Source of the DNA: Clostridium ihumii AP5
GTDB lineage: Bacteria; Bacillota; Clostridia; Clostridiales; Clostridiaceae
Direction of reading: 5' to 3'
NCBI RefSeq assembly: GCF_000612845.1
Contig: NZ_CCAT010000085.1
Coordinates: 124,001-188,000 of the forward strand
Length of the DNA: 64,000 nt
Shown here piece after piece: positions 26,378-37,173 of this stretch. The number at the start of each line of letters is the position of its first letter. The first letter of the stretch is position 1. The notes beneath the pieces were generated by a model. That model did not search any database, was not told the DNA's origin, and worked only from the letters and a program-made list of their open reading frames with translations. A program made the position numbers and the translations under genes.

Positions 26378-26980
26378 CTAAAATAATGTAGGTAGTTTTA
26401 ACGTACAATATATTATACAACATAAAACTACAATTTCTTCTGTTAATTTTCCCCTTTTAGAGTTACTACTATACGCTAATGGGAATTTCATTTTTTTATT
26501 GTTTATTGGATATAATAACGGCACTCCTTTTTTAGTACACATATCACAAATTAAATGTAATATATATCCTACAAAAAAATATATGTATATATTCTCAAAA
26601 TTATATGTTTTGCCAAATGTTAATACTATTAGTGTAAATATCAACATTCCAAATATACTATGAGTAAACCCATTTCTATGACTTGATAAACCTATCATTA
26701 TAGAACTTAATCCAGCGATTTTAACAACCATAGATGTCATATATTTATCATCTAAATATAACAACACTATACCAACTGTTAAATAAAAAATAACTTTATT
26801 TCTGTTATTTCTAAATGGTAATAAATATTTATTTATTATACTTTTAGGATGATCTATATCTGCAAACAAACTTCCAATAGCCGCAAATATTAGACTTAAA
26901 AATGCATATTTCCCAGGCAATTTATCACTTAAATACATAAAAGCACTTATTCCTACACTTAAATGTGTTTTCCCTGTCAT
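26378..26980 (-). CDS. Membrane-bound metal-dependent hydrolase (YdjM/DUF457 family)
   Basis: 200 residues, several membrane helices, with the family metal motifs SLFADIDHPKS (about 37-47), HRNGFTHSIFG (about 101-111) and LHLICDMCTKKGVPLLYP (about 141-158). E. coli YdjM is an SOS-regulated inner-membrane protein of unknown function; the link here may be to the neighbouring uvrC, 42 bases downstream, with which it is probably co-transcribed. Confidence 0.83.
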   Translation of the reverse strand: MTGKTHLSVGISAFMYLSDKLPGKYAFLSLIFAAIGSLFADIDHPKSIINKYLLPFRNNRNKVIFYLTVGIVLLYLDDKYMTSMVVKIAGLSSIMIGLSSHRNGFTHSIFGMLIFTLIVLTFGKTYNFENIYIYFFVGYILHLICDMCTKKGVPLLYPINNKKMKFPLAYSSNSKRGKLTEEIVVLCCIIYCTLKLPTLF

Positions 26981-27068
26981 ATTTAATACCTCTCATGGAT
27001 TAATTAATATTATTCAAAATATAATCCATTTAAATTATACTACAAATTACTTAAATTTATAATCCTTA

Positions 27069-27422
27069 TATAAGGTTCCAAGTTTAAATTTAAAGTACTC
27101 TTTTTATCAAATGATACTACTAAAGTTACATGTTATTTCTATTTTTATATTTTGAACCAATTAAGAACTAAGATTGAAGAGTGAAAAGTTATGGTAGATA
27201 TTACTCTCTTTATTCCTAATATCTAAAAATAGAAACACATAAAAACTAGTTTTCATATGATATTTAAATCATTTGATTAGCAAATTATTATAAAAATTGA
27301 TTTTTAAAAATTGATACTTCAGTTTTATCCTACATTGTTAATTGTTAATTTTGTATAATACTTTAAATTGCCCTTTCTCAAATAAAATAAAAAATAATTT
27401 CATTTTACATTATAACCTTATA
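27069..27422 (+). mobile_element. MITE-like element, copy C
   Basis: TATAAGGTTCCAAGTTT at the left and ...ACATTATAACCTTATA at the right. It shares 49 identical bases with copy A (27103-27151 against 4065-4017) and aligns along its length with copy E (for example CTTTCTCAA, CATTGT-AATTGT). No ORF. Confidence 0.8.
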
Positions 27423-27440
27423 TTTTTTCACAAAACAAAA

Positions 27441-27465
27441 CTGAAAACTAAATTTTAGTTTTCAG
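27441..27465 (-). terminator. Terminator after the PBP gene
   Basis: CTGAAAACTAAA pairs with TTTAGTTTTCAG around one base (the loop opens to about 5); minus strand continues TTTTGTTTTG. Confidence 0.75.
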
Positions 27466-27484
27466 CTTTATTTTTTAACATTGT

Positions 27485-28930
27485 TTAATTTCCATAGTAT
27501 CCACTTAAAAATTCTTTTGCTGCATCAGCTGCATTTCTATATGAGTTTCCACCTTCTTCAAGAATAATAGCAAATGCTATTTCTGGATTTTCATAAGGTG
27601 CAAATCCAATAAACCAACTGTGTGGTATTTTATCTCCACTATCATGGTCTGCTGTACCTGTTTTTCCTGCTACTTCTACACTCCATAGATTAGCATTTGT
27701 TGCTGTACCACTAGTTACAACATTTCTCATATATTTTTTTATTATCTCTGCAGTATTAGGTTGAACTATCTGACCAATTTCCTTAGATTCAATTTCTGAT
27801 ACTGTATCACCTTTACTGTCCACTATTTTCTGTACTACATTAGGTTCCATCATAACACCATTGTTTGCTATAGTGCTTGCAACCAATGCCATTTCCATAG
27901 GACTTGCTAATACACCACTCTGACCTATACCACTTTGTGCTATGTTACCTACTTCATATTTTTTATATGTAGGAAACTGACTATCTTCTAATATTAGCGT
28001 ACTTGATGGTATTTCCTTATTAAAATAGAATTTTTCAGCCATCTCTTTTAATGTACTATTTCCCATTTCCATAGATAATGTACCAAAAACAACATTACTT
28101 GATACTGTAAATGCCTGCTCTAAATTTATACTTCCATGGGCAACACCACTATCATTTTCTAAGGATGCAGTTTCATTGAAATTTATAACACCATTATCTT
28201 CAAATATTCTTTCTGTTACTCCATTCATATTCTCTATAGCAGCGGCTGCTGTAACAGTTTTAAATGTAGAACCTGGTGCATATAATCCTGCTGTTGCTCT
28301 ATTTAAAAATGGAGTTTCTTCATCCTTTGATAATGCTTCCCATTGATCATGTAAATTATTAGGGTTGAATGTAGGTTTAGACACCATAGCAAGTACCTCT
28401 CCATTTTTAGGATTCAATGCTATTATGGCACCTTTATTTTCTCCTAATGCATTAAATGCACTTACTTGTAAATTTGCATCTAATGTTGTAACTACACTAT
28501 CACCTATTTTTTCTTCTTCTTTTTTAAAGTAATTTTTTATACTATTTTTTATATTTCCTTGTTCTCTACCACTTAGTGCCTTATCAAATCTCTTTTCTAA
28601 TCCACTTAATCCGTACACAGTATCATAATATCCTAATACATGCGCAAATTTTTCGCCATAAACATATTCTCTTGATTGCTCAAATTCTCCAGTTTTTTCG
28701 CCTTTTGTTAACGGCTCTAAATTCCTGTCGAATATGGTTCCTCTTAAAACTTTGCTTCTCTCTGCATCATGTCTTTTATTAAATGTACTGTCTCTATATT
28801 CGTCACTTTTAAAAACATATACATAATTTATATAAGATATTAACCCTATAAATAAAACAAGAAAAACTATAAGAACTACTTTTATATTGCTTAATATATC
28901 ATCGCCATTTTTCTTCCTACTATTTCTCAT
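27485..28930 (-). CDS. Peptidoglycan transpeptidase (class B penicillin-binding protein, PbpA-like)
   Basis: About 481 residues. One N-terminal membrane helix (about 15-33), a small dimerisation domain, then a transpeptidase with GSTFKTV (nucleophile Ser), SSN (TVSSNVVFG) and KTGT (VAGKTGTAD). Compact class B PBPs of this kind, translated with a SEDS protein, form a peptidoglycan polymerase-crosslinker pair. I use ATG 28930 with GAGGAGG upstream; it overlaps the last 11 bases of the SEDS gene. The FHA protein gene heads the operon. Confidence 0.93.
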   Translation of the reverse strand: MRNSRKKNGDDILSNIKVVLIVFLVLFIGLISYINYVYVFKSDEYRDSTFNKRHDAERSKVLRGTIFDRNLEPLTKGEKTGEFEQSREYVYGEKFAHVLGYYDTVYGLSGLEKRFDKALSGREQGNIKNSIKNYFKKEEEKIGDSVVTTLDANLQVSAFNALGENKGAIIALNPKNGEVLAMVSKPTFNPNNLHDQWEALSKDEETPFLNRATAGLYAPGSTFKTVTAAAAIENMNGVTERIFEDNGVINFNETASLENDSGVAHGSINLEQAFTVSSNVVFGTLSMEMGNSTLKEMAEKFYFNKEIPSSTLILEDSQFPTYKKYEVGNIAQSGIGQSGVLASPMEMALVASTIANNGVMMEPNVVQKIVDSKGDTVSEIESKEIGQIVQPNTAEIIKKYMRNVVTSGTATNANLWSVEVAGKTGTADHDSGDKIPHSWFIGFAPYENPEIAFAIILEEGGNSYRNAADAAKEFLSGYYGN

Positions 28931-30344
28931 AGTTATTCCCCTCCTCTGAAATTTTTTGAATAATTCCAAGTGAGAAATATGTGATTAGTAAAGAACTACC
29001 ACCATAACTAACTAATGGAAGTGTTATTCCTGTTAACGGTATAGCTCCTATTACTCCACCTACTATTACAAGTACTTGTGATGCAATCATTGTACTATAT
29101 CCAACAGCTAATAATCTTGAAAATTTATCTTTTACATATATAGCTGCTCTTATACATCTATAAAATAGTAAAAAGTATATTAGCATTAGTGCTATTCCTG
29201 TTAATATTCCCATTTCTTCACATATAGCAGAGAATATAAAGTCTGTAGTAACTACTGGAACAAACTTTGGATATCCAAGTCCTAACCCTGTTCCAAATAC
29301 TCCACCTTCTGATATAGATATTAAACTTTGAACAAGTTGTAACCCTTGATCATATCCATATTCCCATGGATTTTTCCAAATCATAACTCTAACTCTAACA
29401 TGCCCAAATAAAAAATATCCAGCAACTCCTCCTAATATAAATAGTAAAAGTGCTATAAATACATATTTTTTCTTAGAGGTAGCTATATATAGCATTGTTA
29501 CAGATATTCCAAAGAAAAGTAATGCTGAACCTAAATCTGTTTGTAGTAGCATAAATATTAAACTTATTGCAACTACCATGGCTGGTTCTACTAAACTTAA
29601 AAAGTTATATACACTTTCTTTTTTAAATCCCATTATTTTCAATTTCTTCTTTTCAACACTTTTATCTGCTATTTCTAAGTTATCTTCTTCTACTTTTTCT
29701 TTTCTTTTACTTTTTTTGCTCTCATTTATTTCAAAATGCTTGTTAAATATTTTATCAACATAACCTGGCACCTTTCCATAATCTTTCAGTGAAGATGCTA
29801 AATATGCAACTAAGGTTATTTTTGCAAATTCGGATGGTTGAAATGAGAATCCCGCAATTGAAACCCAGTTTTTTGCTCCCCCTATTTCTGGTGCAAAAAA
29901 TGTACCTAATGACATTAGTACCAAAGTTATAACAAGATATATATACTTATAATTGCTAAAACTTTTTAAATCTGGAAGTATTACTACTATCATTATAAAT
30001 GCAGCTATCCCAACTGTAAAAAATATCATTTGTTTAGCTGCAAGGAAAGTTCTTGTTCCATCTTCTATAAAGGTTCCACCAGACATAGGTAAATCCAATC
30101 TTGTAAGCATAGCTATACCTATAACTGCTAATAAGTTTGAAAATAATAATATATATTTATCGCCGTCTGGAAAAAACTTTCTTATAATAAAATGTGAATA
30201 CCCTAATACCCCACACATAATAATTCCCATAACAAGAGATACTTTATCAAATGTTGGAGATATTAAAGCTACATTAAGGAAAAGTGTCATTGTTAATAAA
30301 TATGTAAGCTTCAGAACTCGCTTTTCTTCTTTTAAACTATTCAT
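28920..30344 (-). CDS. FtsW/RodA/SpoVE (SEDS) glycan polymerase
   Basis: About 474 residues, ten predicted membrane helices. SEDS hallmarks: GAKNWVSIAGFSFQPSEFAKI (about 163-183), DLGSALLFFGI (about 270) and ITLPLVSYGGSSLL near the C-terminus. It has an unusually long, very charged cytoplasmic insertion (about 207-237; SKRKEKVEEDNLEIADK...). Membrane-embedded polymerase of lipid II. Start set at ATG 30344, with AAAGGTG at 6 bases; a GTG at 30353 is less well placed. FtsW versus RodA cannot be settled from sequence. Confidence 0.92.
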   Translation of the reverse strand: MNSLKEEKRVLKLTYLLTMTLFLNVALISPTFDKVSLVMGIIMCGVLGYSHFIIRKFFPDGDKYILLFSNLLAVIGIAMLTRLDLPMSGGTFIEDGTRTFLAAKQMIFFTVGIAAFIMIVVILPDLKSFSNYKYIYLVITLVLMSLGTFFAPEIGGAKNWVSIAGFSFQPSEFAKITLVAYLASSLKDYGKVPGYVDKIFNKHFEINESKKSKRKEKVEEDNLEIADKSVEKKKLKIMGFKKESVYNFLSLVEPAMVVAISLIFMLLQTDLGSALLFFGISVTMLYIATSKKKYVFIALLLFILGGVAGYFLFGHVRVRVMIWKNPWEYGYDQGLQLVQSLISISEGGVFGTGLGLGYPKFVPVVTTDFIFSAICEEMGILTGIALMLIYFLLFYRCIRAAIYVKDKFSRLLAVGYSTMIASQVLVIVGGVIGAIPLTGITLPLVSYGGSSLLITYFSLGIIQKISEEGNNYEK

Positions 30345-30360
30345 TTCTGTCACCTTTCCT

Positions 30361-30795
30361 TTAATTTATAACTTTAAATTCTGATGAACCAATTCTTATA
30401 ATATAACCTTTTTGTAAAGTTATTTTACCTGAAATAGCTGCATCGTTAACAAAGGTCCCGTTTGTACTATTTAAATCTTCTAATACATATTCATTATTTC
30501 TTAAATATATTTTTAAGTGATGAGATGAAGCATACTTATCACTTAAAACTACCATATTGTCTTCAGCTCTTCCCATTGTTATCATATCGTCTATAGGAAT
30601 AACAGAACCTTCCTGTAAATTGTAGTTTTGACCTCTTTTTATTATTTCTAAGCCAAATTTAACTCTGTTACTTTTTCTTGGTCTTTTCCTACCTTCATTT
30701 TTTACATCTTTGTACATTATCTTTAATGCATAAAAAATAATACAGTAAATTATAAGTACTATTAATATTTTAAATATAAAACTTAAATTTGCCAT
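30361..30795 (-). CDS. FHA-domain membrane protein
   Basis: About 144 residues. A membrane helix (about 6-27), a basic linker (GRKRPRKSNR) and a forkhead-associated domain (about 65-144) with MGRAEDN, SHHLKIY and LNSTNGTFVN, the phosphothreonine-binding residues. As in the actinobacterial fhaB-rodA-pbpA cluster, it is first in an operon with a SEDS protein and a PBP, so a Ser/Thr kinase may tune wall synthesis through it. Start at ATG 30795 (AAGGAG 8 bases off). Confidence 0.9.
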   Translation of the reverse strand: MANLSFIFKILIVLIIYCIIFYALKIMYKDVKNEGRKRPRKSNRVKFGLEIIKRGQNYNLQEGSVIPIDDMITMGRAEDNMVVLSDKYASSHHLKIYLRNNEYVLEDLNSTNGTFVNDAAISGKITLQKGYIIRIGSSEFKVIN

Positions 30796-30828
30796 AGGCA
30801 TTACTCCTTATAATACATAGATTGCAAC

Positions 30829-30852
30829 AAAGAAAGAAATATTTCTTTCTTT
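30829..30852 (-). terminator. Terminator after uvrA
   Basis: AAAGAAAGAAAT and ATTTCTTTCTTT form a continuous dyad 41 bases past the uvrA stop, preceding the FHA gene. Confidence 0.65.
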
Positions 30853-30892
30853 ATTGCTATTTATTATTTATGATACTCTCTAATCTTGTCAA

Positions 30893-33715
30893 TTATATCA
30901 TTTTTTTTAAATATTGTCCTGTATATGATTCTTTGCAATTGCATATATCTTTTGGTGTTCCTGTACAAAGTATAGTACCACCTCTATCTCCACCTTCTGG
31001 TCCTAAGTCTATTATATAATCTGAACATTTTATAACATCTAAATTATGCTCTATTACTAAAACAGTATTACCATTATCAACCAATCTTTGTAGGATACTT
31101 ATAAGCTTATTTACATCTTCTATATGAAGTCCTGTAGTTGGCTCATCTAAAATGTAAAGTGTTTTTCCTGTACTACGTTTAGATAGTTCATATGCAAGCT
31201 TAACTCTTTGAGCTTCTCCGCCTGATAAAGTTGTAGATGGTTGACCAAGCCTTATATATCCAAGTCCAACATCCATTAGTGTTTGAAGTTTAGCTGTTAT
31301 TCTTGGATGATTTTCAAAGAACTTCAGACCTTCTTCTACAGTCATTTCCAAAACATCATCAATATTTTTGCCTTTATATTTAACTTCTAATGTTTCTCTA
31401 TTATACCTTTTACCTTTACATACTTCACAAGGAACATAAACATCTGATAAAAATTGCATTTCAATTTTTATTATTCCATCACCTTTACAAGCCTCACATC
31501 TTCCACCTTTAACATTAAAGCTAAATCTTCCTGGTTTATAACCTCTCATCTTAGCTTCTGGGGTTGTTGTAAATACCTCTCTTATAATATCAAACATACC
31601 AGTATATGTTGCTGGATTACTTCTTGGAGTTCTTCCAATAGGACTTTGATCTATATTTATTATCTTATCTATATTTTCATATCCCTTAATTTCCTTATGT
31701 GCTCCAGGCATCTTTTTTGATTTATTTATTAGTTTATTAAGACCCTTATATAATATTTCATTTATAAGTGTACTTTTACCTGAGCCAGATACTCCAGTTA
31801 CAGATACTAATACTCCTAGTGGTATATCAACTTTTACATTTTTTAAATTATTTTGTTTTGCACCTACTATAGTTATGTATTTTCCGTTAGGCTCTCTATA
31901 TTCTTTTGGTGATTCTATATTTTTTATACCACTTAGATATTGTCCAGTTATAGAATTTTTACATTGCATGATTTCATCCATTGTTCCTGCTGCTACAATC
32001 TCACCGCCATGCTCACCTGCACCTGGACCTATATCAACTATATAATCCGCCGCTCTCATTGTATCTTCATCATGTTCTACCACAACTAATGTATTTCCCA
32101 AATCCCTAAGATGTTCTAGTGTTTTTATTAATTTATCATTATCTCTTTGATGTAGTCCTATACTAGGTTCATCAAGTATATATAGAACTCCCATTAAACT
32201 TGAACCAATTTGTGTTGCTAGTCTAATTCTCTGAGCTTCTCCTCCTGACAAAGTACCTGCTGCTCTTGATAAATTTAAATATTCTAATCCAACATCTTTC
32301 AAAAATGATAACCTACTTACTATTTCTTTTAATATTTGATCTGATATAACTTTATTTTTTTCTGAAAAATTTATTTCGGTTAAAAATTTCAACTCATCTT
32401 TAATTGATAATGCACAGAATTCTGATATGTTTTTATTTCCTACTGTAACTGATAACGCCTCTTTACTAAGCCTTGCTCCTTTACATTTAGGACATGGATT
32501 ATCACTCATATACTGTTCTATTTCTTTTTTTATGTAATCAGAATTACTTTCAAAATATCTTCTTTTTAAGTTATTAATAACACCTTCATAATTGTGATTA
32601 TATATTCCTGTTTTAAATTCCTTTGTATATTCAACTTGTATCCTCTTACCATCTGTTCCGTATAAAATAACATCTAATTTTTCTCTTGGTAATTCATCAA
32701 GTGGAGTATCCAATGAAAATTTATATTCCCTTGCTAAAGCTTTTAATACAGAAAGCGTCCAAGAATCTTCTTTTAAACTTCCCTCACCAAAAGTTACTAT
32801 AGCTCCATCTAGTATACTTTTACTTTTATTTGGTATAACCAAATCTTCATCAATCTCCATAAGTGTACCAAGTCCATCACATTTATCACATTTTCCAAAA
32901 GGTGAGTTAAATGAAAACATTCTTGGTGCAATTTCACCTATACTTATTCCACAATCTATACAAGCAAAATCCTCACTAAATAATATATCTTCTTTTCCTA
33001 TAATATTTACAATAACTAAACCCTCACCCAATTTAAGTGCACTTTCTAACGAGTCTGAAAGTCTTGATTCTATACCTTCTTTTATTACTAATCTATCTAT
33101 AACAACTTCAATTGTATGTTTTTTAGTTTTTTCTAACTTTATCTCATCTTCTATAAGATCAATTAACTCTCCATCAATTCTGGCTCTAACATATCCATTC
33201 TTTTTTACATTTTCAATAATTTTTATATGTTCACCTTTCTTTCCTCTTACAATTGGAGCTAATATTTGAATTTTACTTTTCTGCTCTAAATTCATTATCT
33301 GATCTACCATTTGATCTATAGTTTGTTGTGTGATTTCTTTTCCACATTTAGGACAATGTGGTGTACCAACTCTTGCATATAAAAGTCTTAGATAATCATA
33401 TATTTCCGTAACTGTTCCAACTGTTGAACGAGGATTTCTACTTGTAGTTTTCTGATCTATTGATATAGCTGGTGACAATCCTTCTATATATTCAACATCA
33501 GGCTTGTTCATTTGACCTAGGAATTGTCTTGCATATGATGACAAAGACTCTACATATCTTCTTTGTCCTTCTGCATATAATGTGTCAAAGGCTAAAGATG
33601 ACTTTCCTGATCCTGATAATCCTGTAAAAACAATTAGTTTATCACGAGGTATTTCTAAGTCTACATTTTTTAAATTATTTACATTTGCACCTTTAATAAA
33701 TATTTTATCCCTCAT
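30893..33715 (-). CDS. uvrA: Excinuclease ABC subunit A
   Basis: 940 residues with two ABC modules: Walker [10 protein letters not shown] (32-40) and GVSGSGKST (about 640), two signatures ([24 protein letters not shown]) and zinc-binding CX2C pairs ([26 protein letters not shown]...CEVCKGKRY). Normal UvrA length. The damage-recognition dimer of nucleotide excision repair. Lies 1 base after uvrB, same transcript. Confidence 0.99.
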   Translation of the reverse strand: MRDKIFIKGANVNNLKNVDLEIPRDKLIVFTGLSGSGKSSLAFDTLYAEGQRRYVESLSSYARQFLGQMNKPDVEYIEGLSPAISIDQKTTSRNPRSTVGTVTEIYDYLRLLYARVGTPHCPKCGKEITQQTIDQMVDQIMNLEQKSKIQILAPIVRGKKGEHIKIIENVKKNGYVRARIDGELIDLIEDEIKLEKTKKHTIEVVIDRLVIKEGIESRLSDSLESALKLGEGLVIVNIIGKEDILFSEDFACIDCGISIGEIAPRMFSFNSPFGKCDKCDGLGTLMEIDEDLVIPNKSKSILDGAIVTFGEGSLKEDSWTLSVLKALAREYKFSLDTPLDELPREKLDVILYGTDGKRIQVEYTKEFKTGIYNHNYEGVINNLKRRYFESNSDYIKKEIEQYMSDNPCPKCKGARLSKEALSVTVGNKNISEFCALSIKDELKFLTEINFSEKNKVISDQILKEIVSRLSFLKDVGLEYLNLSRAAGTLSGGEAQRIRLATQIGSSLMGVLYILDEPSIGLHQRDNDKLIKTLEHLRDLGNTLVVVEHDEDTMRAADYIVDIGPGAGEHGGEIVAAGTMDEIMQCKNSITGQYLSGIKNIESPKEYREPNGKYITIVGAKQNNLKNVKVDIPLGVLVSVTGVSGSGKSTLINEILYKGLNKLINKSKKMPGAHKEIKGYENIDKIINIDQSPIGRTPRSNPATYTGMFDIIREVFTTTPEAKMRGYKPGRFSFNVKGGRCEACKGDGIIKIEMQFLSDVYVPCEVCKGKRYNRETLEVKYKGKNIDDVLEMTVEEGLKFFENHPRITAKLQTLMDVGLGYIRLGQPSTTLSGGEAQRVKLAYELSKRSTGKTLYILDEPTTGLHIEDVNKLISILQRLVDNGNTVLVIEHNLDVIKCSDYIIDLGPEGGDRGGTILCTGTPKDICNCKESYTGQYLKKMI

Positions 33716-33716
33716 T

Positions 33717-35684
33717 CTATATCTCCTTTTTTAATCTTACAATTTCATCTCTTAATCTAGCCGCTTTTTCAAACTGTAAATCTTTAGCTGCTAATTTCAT
33801 TTCATCTTCTAATTTCTTAATATACTCGGCAATATCAATTTCATCCTTTTCTTCTTCTATTCCATAACCTGTTGTTTCCTCAGCTACAGTTGATATCTCT
33901 ATTACTTCTCTTATATCCTTCATTACTGTAGTTGGTATTATATTATGTTCTTCATTATATTCCATTTGAATTTTTCTTCTTCTATTAGTTTCACTAATAG
34001 CTTTATCCATAGACCTTGTAATATTATCTGCATACATAATAACTTTACTCTCTGAATTTCTTGCTGCTCTTCCAATAGTTTGAATTAATGATGTTTCAGA
34101 CCTTAAAAATCCTTCTTTATCTGCATCTAATATTGTAACTAATGCTACTTCTGGTATATCCAAACCTTCTCTTAATAAATTTATTCCTATAAGTACATCA
34201 AAAACACCTTTTCTTAAGTCCCTTATAATCTTCATTCTTTCAATAGTATCTATATCGGAGTGTAGATATGTAGTTTTTACCCCTAAATCCTTTAAATACT
34301 TAGTTAAATCTTCAGCCATTCTTTTTGTTAATGTTGTAACTAATACTCTAAATCCATTTTCTATTGTATTATTAATTTCACTGTATAAATCATCTATTTG
34401 TCCTTTAATTGGCTTTACTATAATTTGTGGATCTAATAACCCTGTTGGTCTTATTATTTGTTCTGCTACATTTTCAGAGTGTTCATTTTCATAAGTTGAT
34501 GGTGTAGCACTTACAAATACAACTTGATTTAAATTATCTTCAAATTCTTCAAATTTCAATGGTCTATTATCATATGCTGATGGTAGTCTAAATCCATATT
34601 CTACAAGGGATGTTTTCCTTGATTTATCCCCACCATACATTGCTCTGATTTGAGGCATTGTAACATGACTTTCATCTATAAACAATAAAAAATCATCTGG
34701 AAAATAATTCATCAACGTTTGTGGTGGTGTTCCTTTAGGTCTTCCATCTAAAATTCGTGAATAATTTTCAATTCCAGTGCAATATCCAACCTCTCTTATC
34801 ATTTCAATATCAAAGTTTGTTCTCTGTTTTAATCTTTGAGCCTCTAATAATTTATCTTCAGCTTTCAATTCTTCTAATCTTTCTTCTAATTCCTGCTCAA
34901 TCTGATCTATAGCTATTTCTAACTTTTCCTTTGATGTGGCAAAGTGAGATGCTGGAAATATGGAAATATGCTTCATACCAGAAGTGATTTCACCAGTTAA
35001 TACATCAAATTCTCTAATTTTATCTATTTCATCACCAAAAAACTCTACTCTTATACCTCTATTAGTTGATGATGCTGGAAATATGTCTAGTACATCTCCT
35101 CTTACTCTAAATGTTCCTCTTACAAAATTTATATCATTTCTTTCATATTGTATGTCTACAAGTTGTCTTATTATATCATTTCGTTCTCTCTCAGCGCCTT
35201 CTCTTATAGAAACTGTTAGTTTTTTATACTCTTCTGGATTACCAAGACCGTAAATACAAGACACTGATGCTACAACAATTACATCTTTTCTTTCAAGCAA
35301 CGAAGCTGTAGCTGAGTGTCGTAGCTTATCTATTTCATCATTTATACTTGCGTCTTTTTCTATGTAAGTATCTGTTTGTGCTACATATGCTTCTGGTTGA
35401 TAATAATCATAGTATGACACAAAATATTCTACTGCATTTTCTGGAAAAAACTCTTTAAATTCTGAACAAAGTTGTGCTGCTAAGGTTTTATTATGAGCTA
35501 ATACTAAAGTTGGTTTTTGAACCTTTTCAATTATATTGGCCATTGTAAAAGTTTTTCCTGAACCAGTAACTCCAAGAAGGGTTTGAAATTTTTTATTATC
35601 TTTTATTCCTTCTACTAACTTTTCTATTGCCGCTGGCTGATCACCCATTGGTTTAAACTTAGAATGTATTTTAAACTCACTCAT
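33717..35684 (-). CDS. uvrB: Excinuclease ABC subunit B
   Basis: 655 residues. Walker [11 protein letters not shown] (39-48), the DNA-binding beta-hairpin [11 protein letters not shown] (about 92-102), Walker B FIDESH, helicase motifs VFVSATPS and [15 protein letters not shown], and a C-terminal UVR motif (about 615-655) that binds UvrC. Helicase-like damage verifier. 11 bases after the MinJ-like gene. Confidence 0.99.
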   Translation of the reverse strand: MSEFKIHSKFKPMGDQPAAIEKLVEGIKDNKKFQTLLGVTGSGKTFTMANIIEKVQKPTLVLAHNKTLAAQLCSEFKEFFPENAVEYFVSYYDYYQPEAYVAQTDTYIEKDASINDEIDKLRHSATASLLERKDVIVVASVSCIYGLGNPEEYKKLTVSIREGAERERNDIIRQLVDIQYERNDINFVRGTFRVRGDVLDIFPASSTNRGIRVEFFGDEIDKIREFDVLTGEITSGMKHISIFPASHFATSKEKLEIAIDQIEQELEERLEELKAEDKLLEAQRLKQRTNFDIEMIREVGYCTGIENYSRILDGRPKGTPPQTLMNYFPDDFLLFIDESHVTMPQIRAMYGGDKSRKTSLVEYGFRLPSAYDNRPLKFEEFEDNLNQVVFVSATPSTYENEHSENVAEQIIRPTGLLDPQIIVKPIKGQIDDLYSEINNTIENGFRVLVTTLTKRMAEDLTKYLKDLGVKTTYLHSDIDTIERMKIIRDLRKGVFDVLIGINLLREGLDIPEVALVTILDADKEGFLRSETSLIQTIGRAARNSESKVIMYADNITRSMDKAISETNRRRKIQMEYNEEHNIIPTTVMKDIREVIEISTVAEETTGYGIEEEKDEIDIAEYIKKLEDEMKLAAKDLQFEKAARLRDEIVRLKKEI

Positions 35685-35695
35685 TTATCCTTCTC

Positions 35696-36979
35696 CTACT
35701 TATCTGATTTTTCTCTATTTCTAACCTTATTAAGTACTTCATCAAAGTTTTTATTCATTTTTACTATTTTACTTTTATTTGGAAATTCCCTTGGAACTAC
35801 AACTATCCCAGGCCTTATTTTACCTTTAACTACTTCATTTATACTTATTATATCCTTGCCTCTTTTTATCTCCATAGACAACTTTTCTGGAACTTCTTCC
35901 ATAAATTTAAAAATGTGTTCATCTGTGTACATTTTTATATCATTTATCATAAGTATTATATCTCTAGATTTCAAACCTATCTTTTCTCCAAATGAATTTT
36001 TAGCTACATCCAGTATCATTATACCTTCACTATCACTAACATATATAGGTTCGTCATTAACTTCCTTTTTCCTTTGTATATTAAGCATTCCTTCATGCAT
36101 TGTAGGCATAAGAATCAATAAAATTACCTGCATTATAACACCTAAATGTGCTAATGGAGATATTAATATCAATATTAATCCATAAAATAATATATATATA
36201 CCTGAAGATAATGCTTTCTTTTCTTTTGTTTTTGTAAATGTAGCAGCATTATAACCTATAACAGAATAAATAGGTAATGCGGATATAGCTAATGTTTCAA
36301 ATAGAGTCTTATTTTGAGCATGATTAAGTATAGGCCACCATTCTGGAGTTTTAATTATAGTTCCAGTAACATCACTTGATGCTGCTATAACCATTAGTAA
36401 AACTATAGGTGTTGCCCAAAATCTTTTTAATATAAATCCACCTACTATTTGATTATTTCTATTTCCAAATACAGGTATAGCTCCTCTTTTGCCATCAATT
36501 ATAACCAATATACCTTCAACAAAATGCATAACACCTACAAGTGCTAATAAATTCATTATATCTATATCAAATATATTAATTATATCTCCACTAGCTTCCT
36601 TAATAACAAATGATACAACTATAGAAATAATCCCATATACTGCTGATGAATACGATAGACATATAAATCTAGGATTTAACATCATAAGTATTATAGAAAT
36701 CCAAAATATAATATATATATTTGATGTAGCATTAAATGTTATTCCTAAAAAACTTATCATTATACTTGCTAATATTCCACCAAATATACCCATTACTATT
36801 TGCGATATAGTAAGTTCAAATGCGGATATATTTTTTTCTCCAATTATCATATATTCAACTCTTGAACTCTTTTTATTTTTTACATAAAATATAAATCCCA
36901 ACACAATTAGAATTGTGCAATATGTTGGATCTACTAATGCATATGAAACTTTACTTAAAGTATTTTTTAGTAATTCCAA
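35696..36979 (-). CDS. PDZ-domain polytopic membrane protein (MinJ-like)
   Basis: 427 residues, TTG start with AAGGGGG upstream. About eight membrane helices (about 10-330) precede one PDZ domain (about 335-405; EGIMILDVAKNSFGEKIGLKSRDIILMIND). Bacillus MinJ, which bridges DivIVA and MinD at the cell pole, has the same layout, and its gene lies in the same ctpB/uvrBA neighbourhood. The match is of architecture and gene order; sequence homology needs testing. Heads an operon with uvrB and uvrA. Confidence 0.72.
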   Translation of the reverse strand: MELLKNTLSKVSYALVDPTYCTILIVLGFIFYVKNKKSSRVEYMIIGEKNISAFELTISQIVMGIFGGILASIMISFLGITFNATSNIYIIFWISIILMMLNPRFICLSYSSAVYGIISIVVSFVIKEASGDIINIFDIDIMNLLALVGVMHFVEGILVIIDGKRGAIPVFGNRNNQIVGGFILKRFWATPIVLLMVIAASSDVTGTIIKTPEWWPILNHAQNKTLFETLAISALPIYSVIGYNAATFTKTKEKKALSSGIYILFYGLILILISPLAHLGVIMQVILLILMPTMHEGMLNIQRKKEVNDEPIYVSDSEGIMILDVAKNSFGEKIGLKSRDIILMINDIKMYTDEHIFKFMEEVPEKLSMEIKRGKDIISINEVVKGKIRPGIVVVPREFPNKSKIVKMNKNFDEVLNKVRNREKSDK

Positions 36980-37120
36980 AACCGAGTTCCCCCTTAACCA
37001 TTACTTATTTTTTTAATCTATAAATATTTTATTACAAATCTTTCAAACAAGATACTTTAAAAATAATTATTTATTAATATTTATTATTATAACAATATTA
37101 ATAACTATTTATCTACATTT

Positions 37121-37167
37121 TAAAAATAACTAGTTATCATATATTTATAATAACTAGTTATCTTTTT
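37121..37167 (-). terminator. Terminator after the ctpB-like gene
   Basis: Two copies of the self-palindromic ATAACTAGTTAT (37126-37137, 37150-37161) can pair around ATATTT; flanked by A- and T-runs; 7 bases past the stop. Confidence 0.7.
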
Positions 37168-37173
37168 TATATT

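Larger units (their letters stand above)
26981..27484. other. Intergenic region filled by element C
   Basis: About 500 bases, most of it the 354-base element C (27069-27422), plus the PBP terminator (27441-27465). No gene. Confidence 0.65.
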
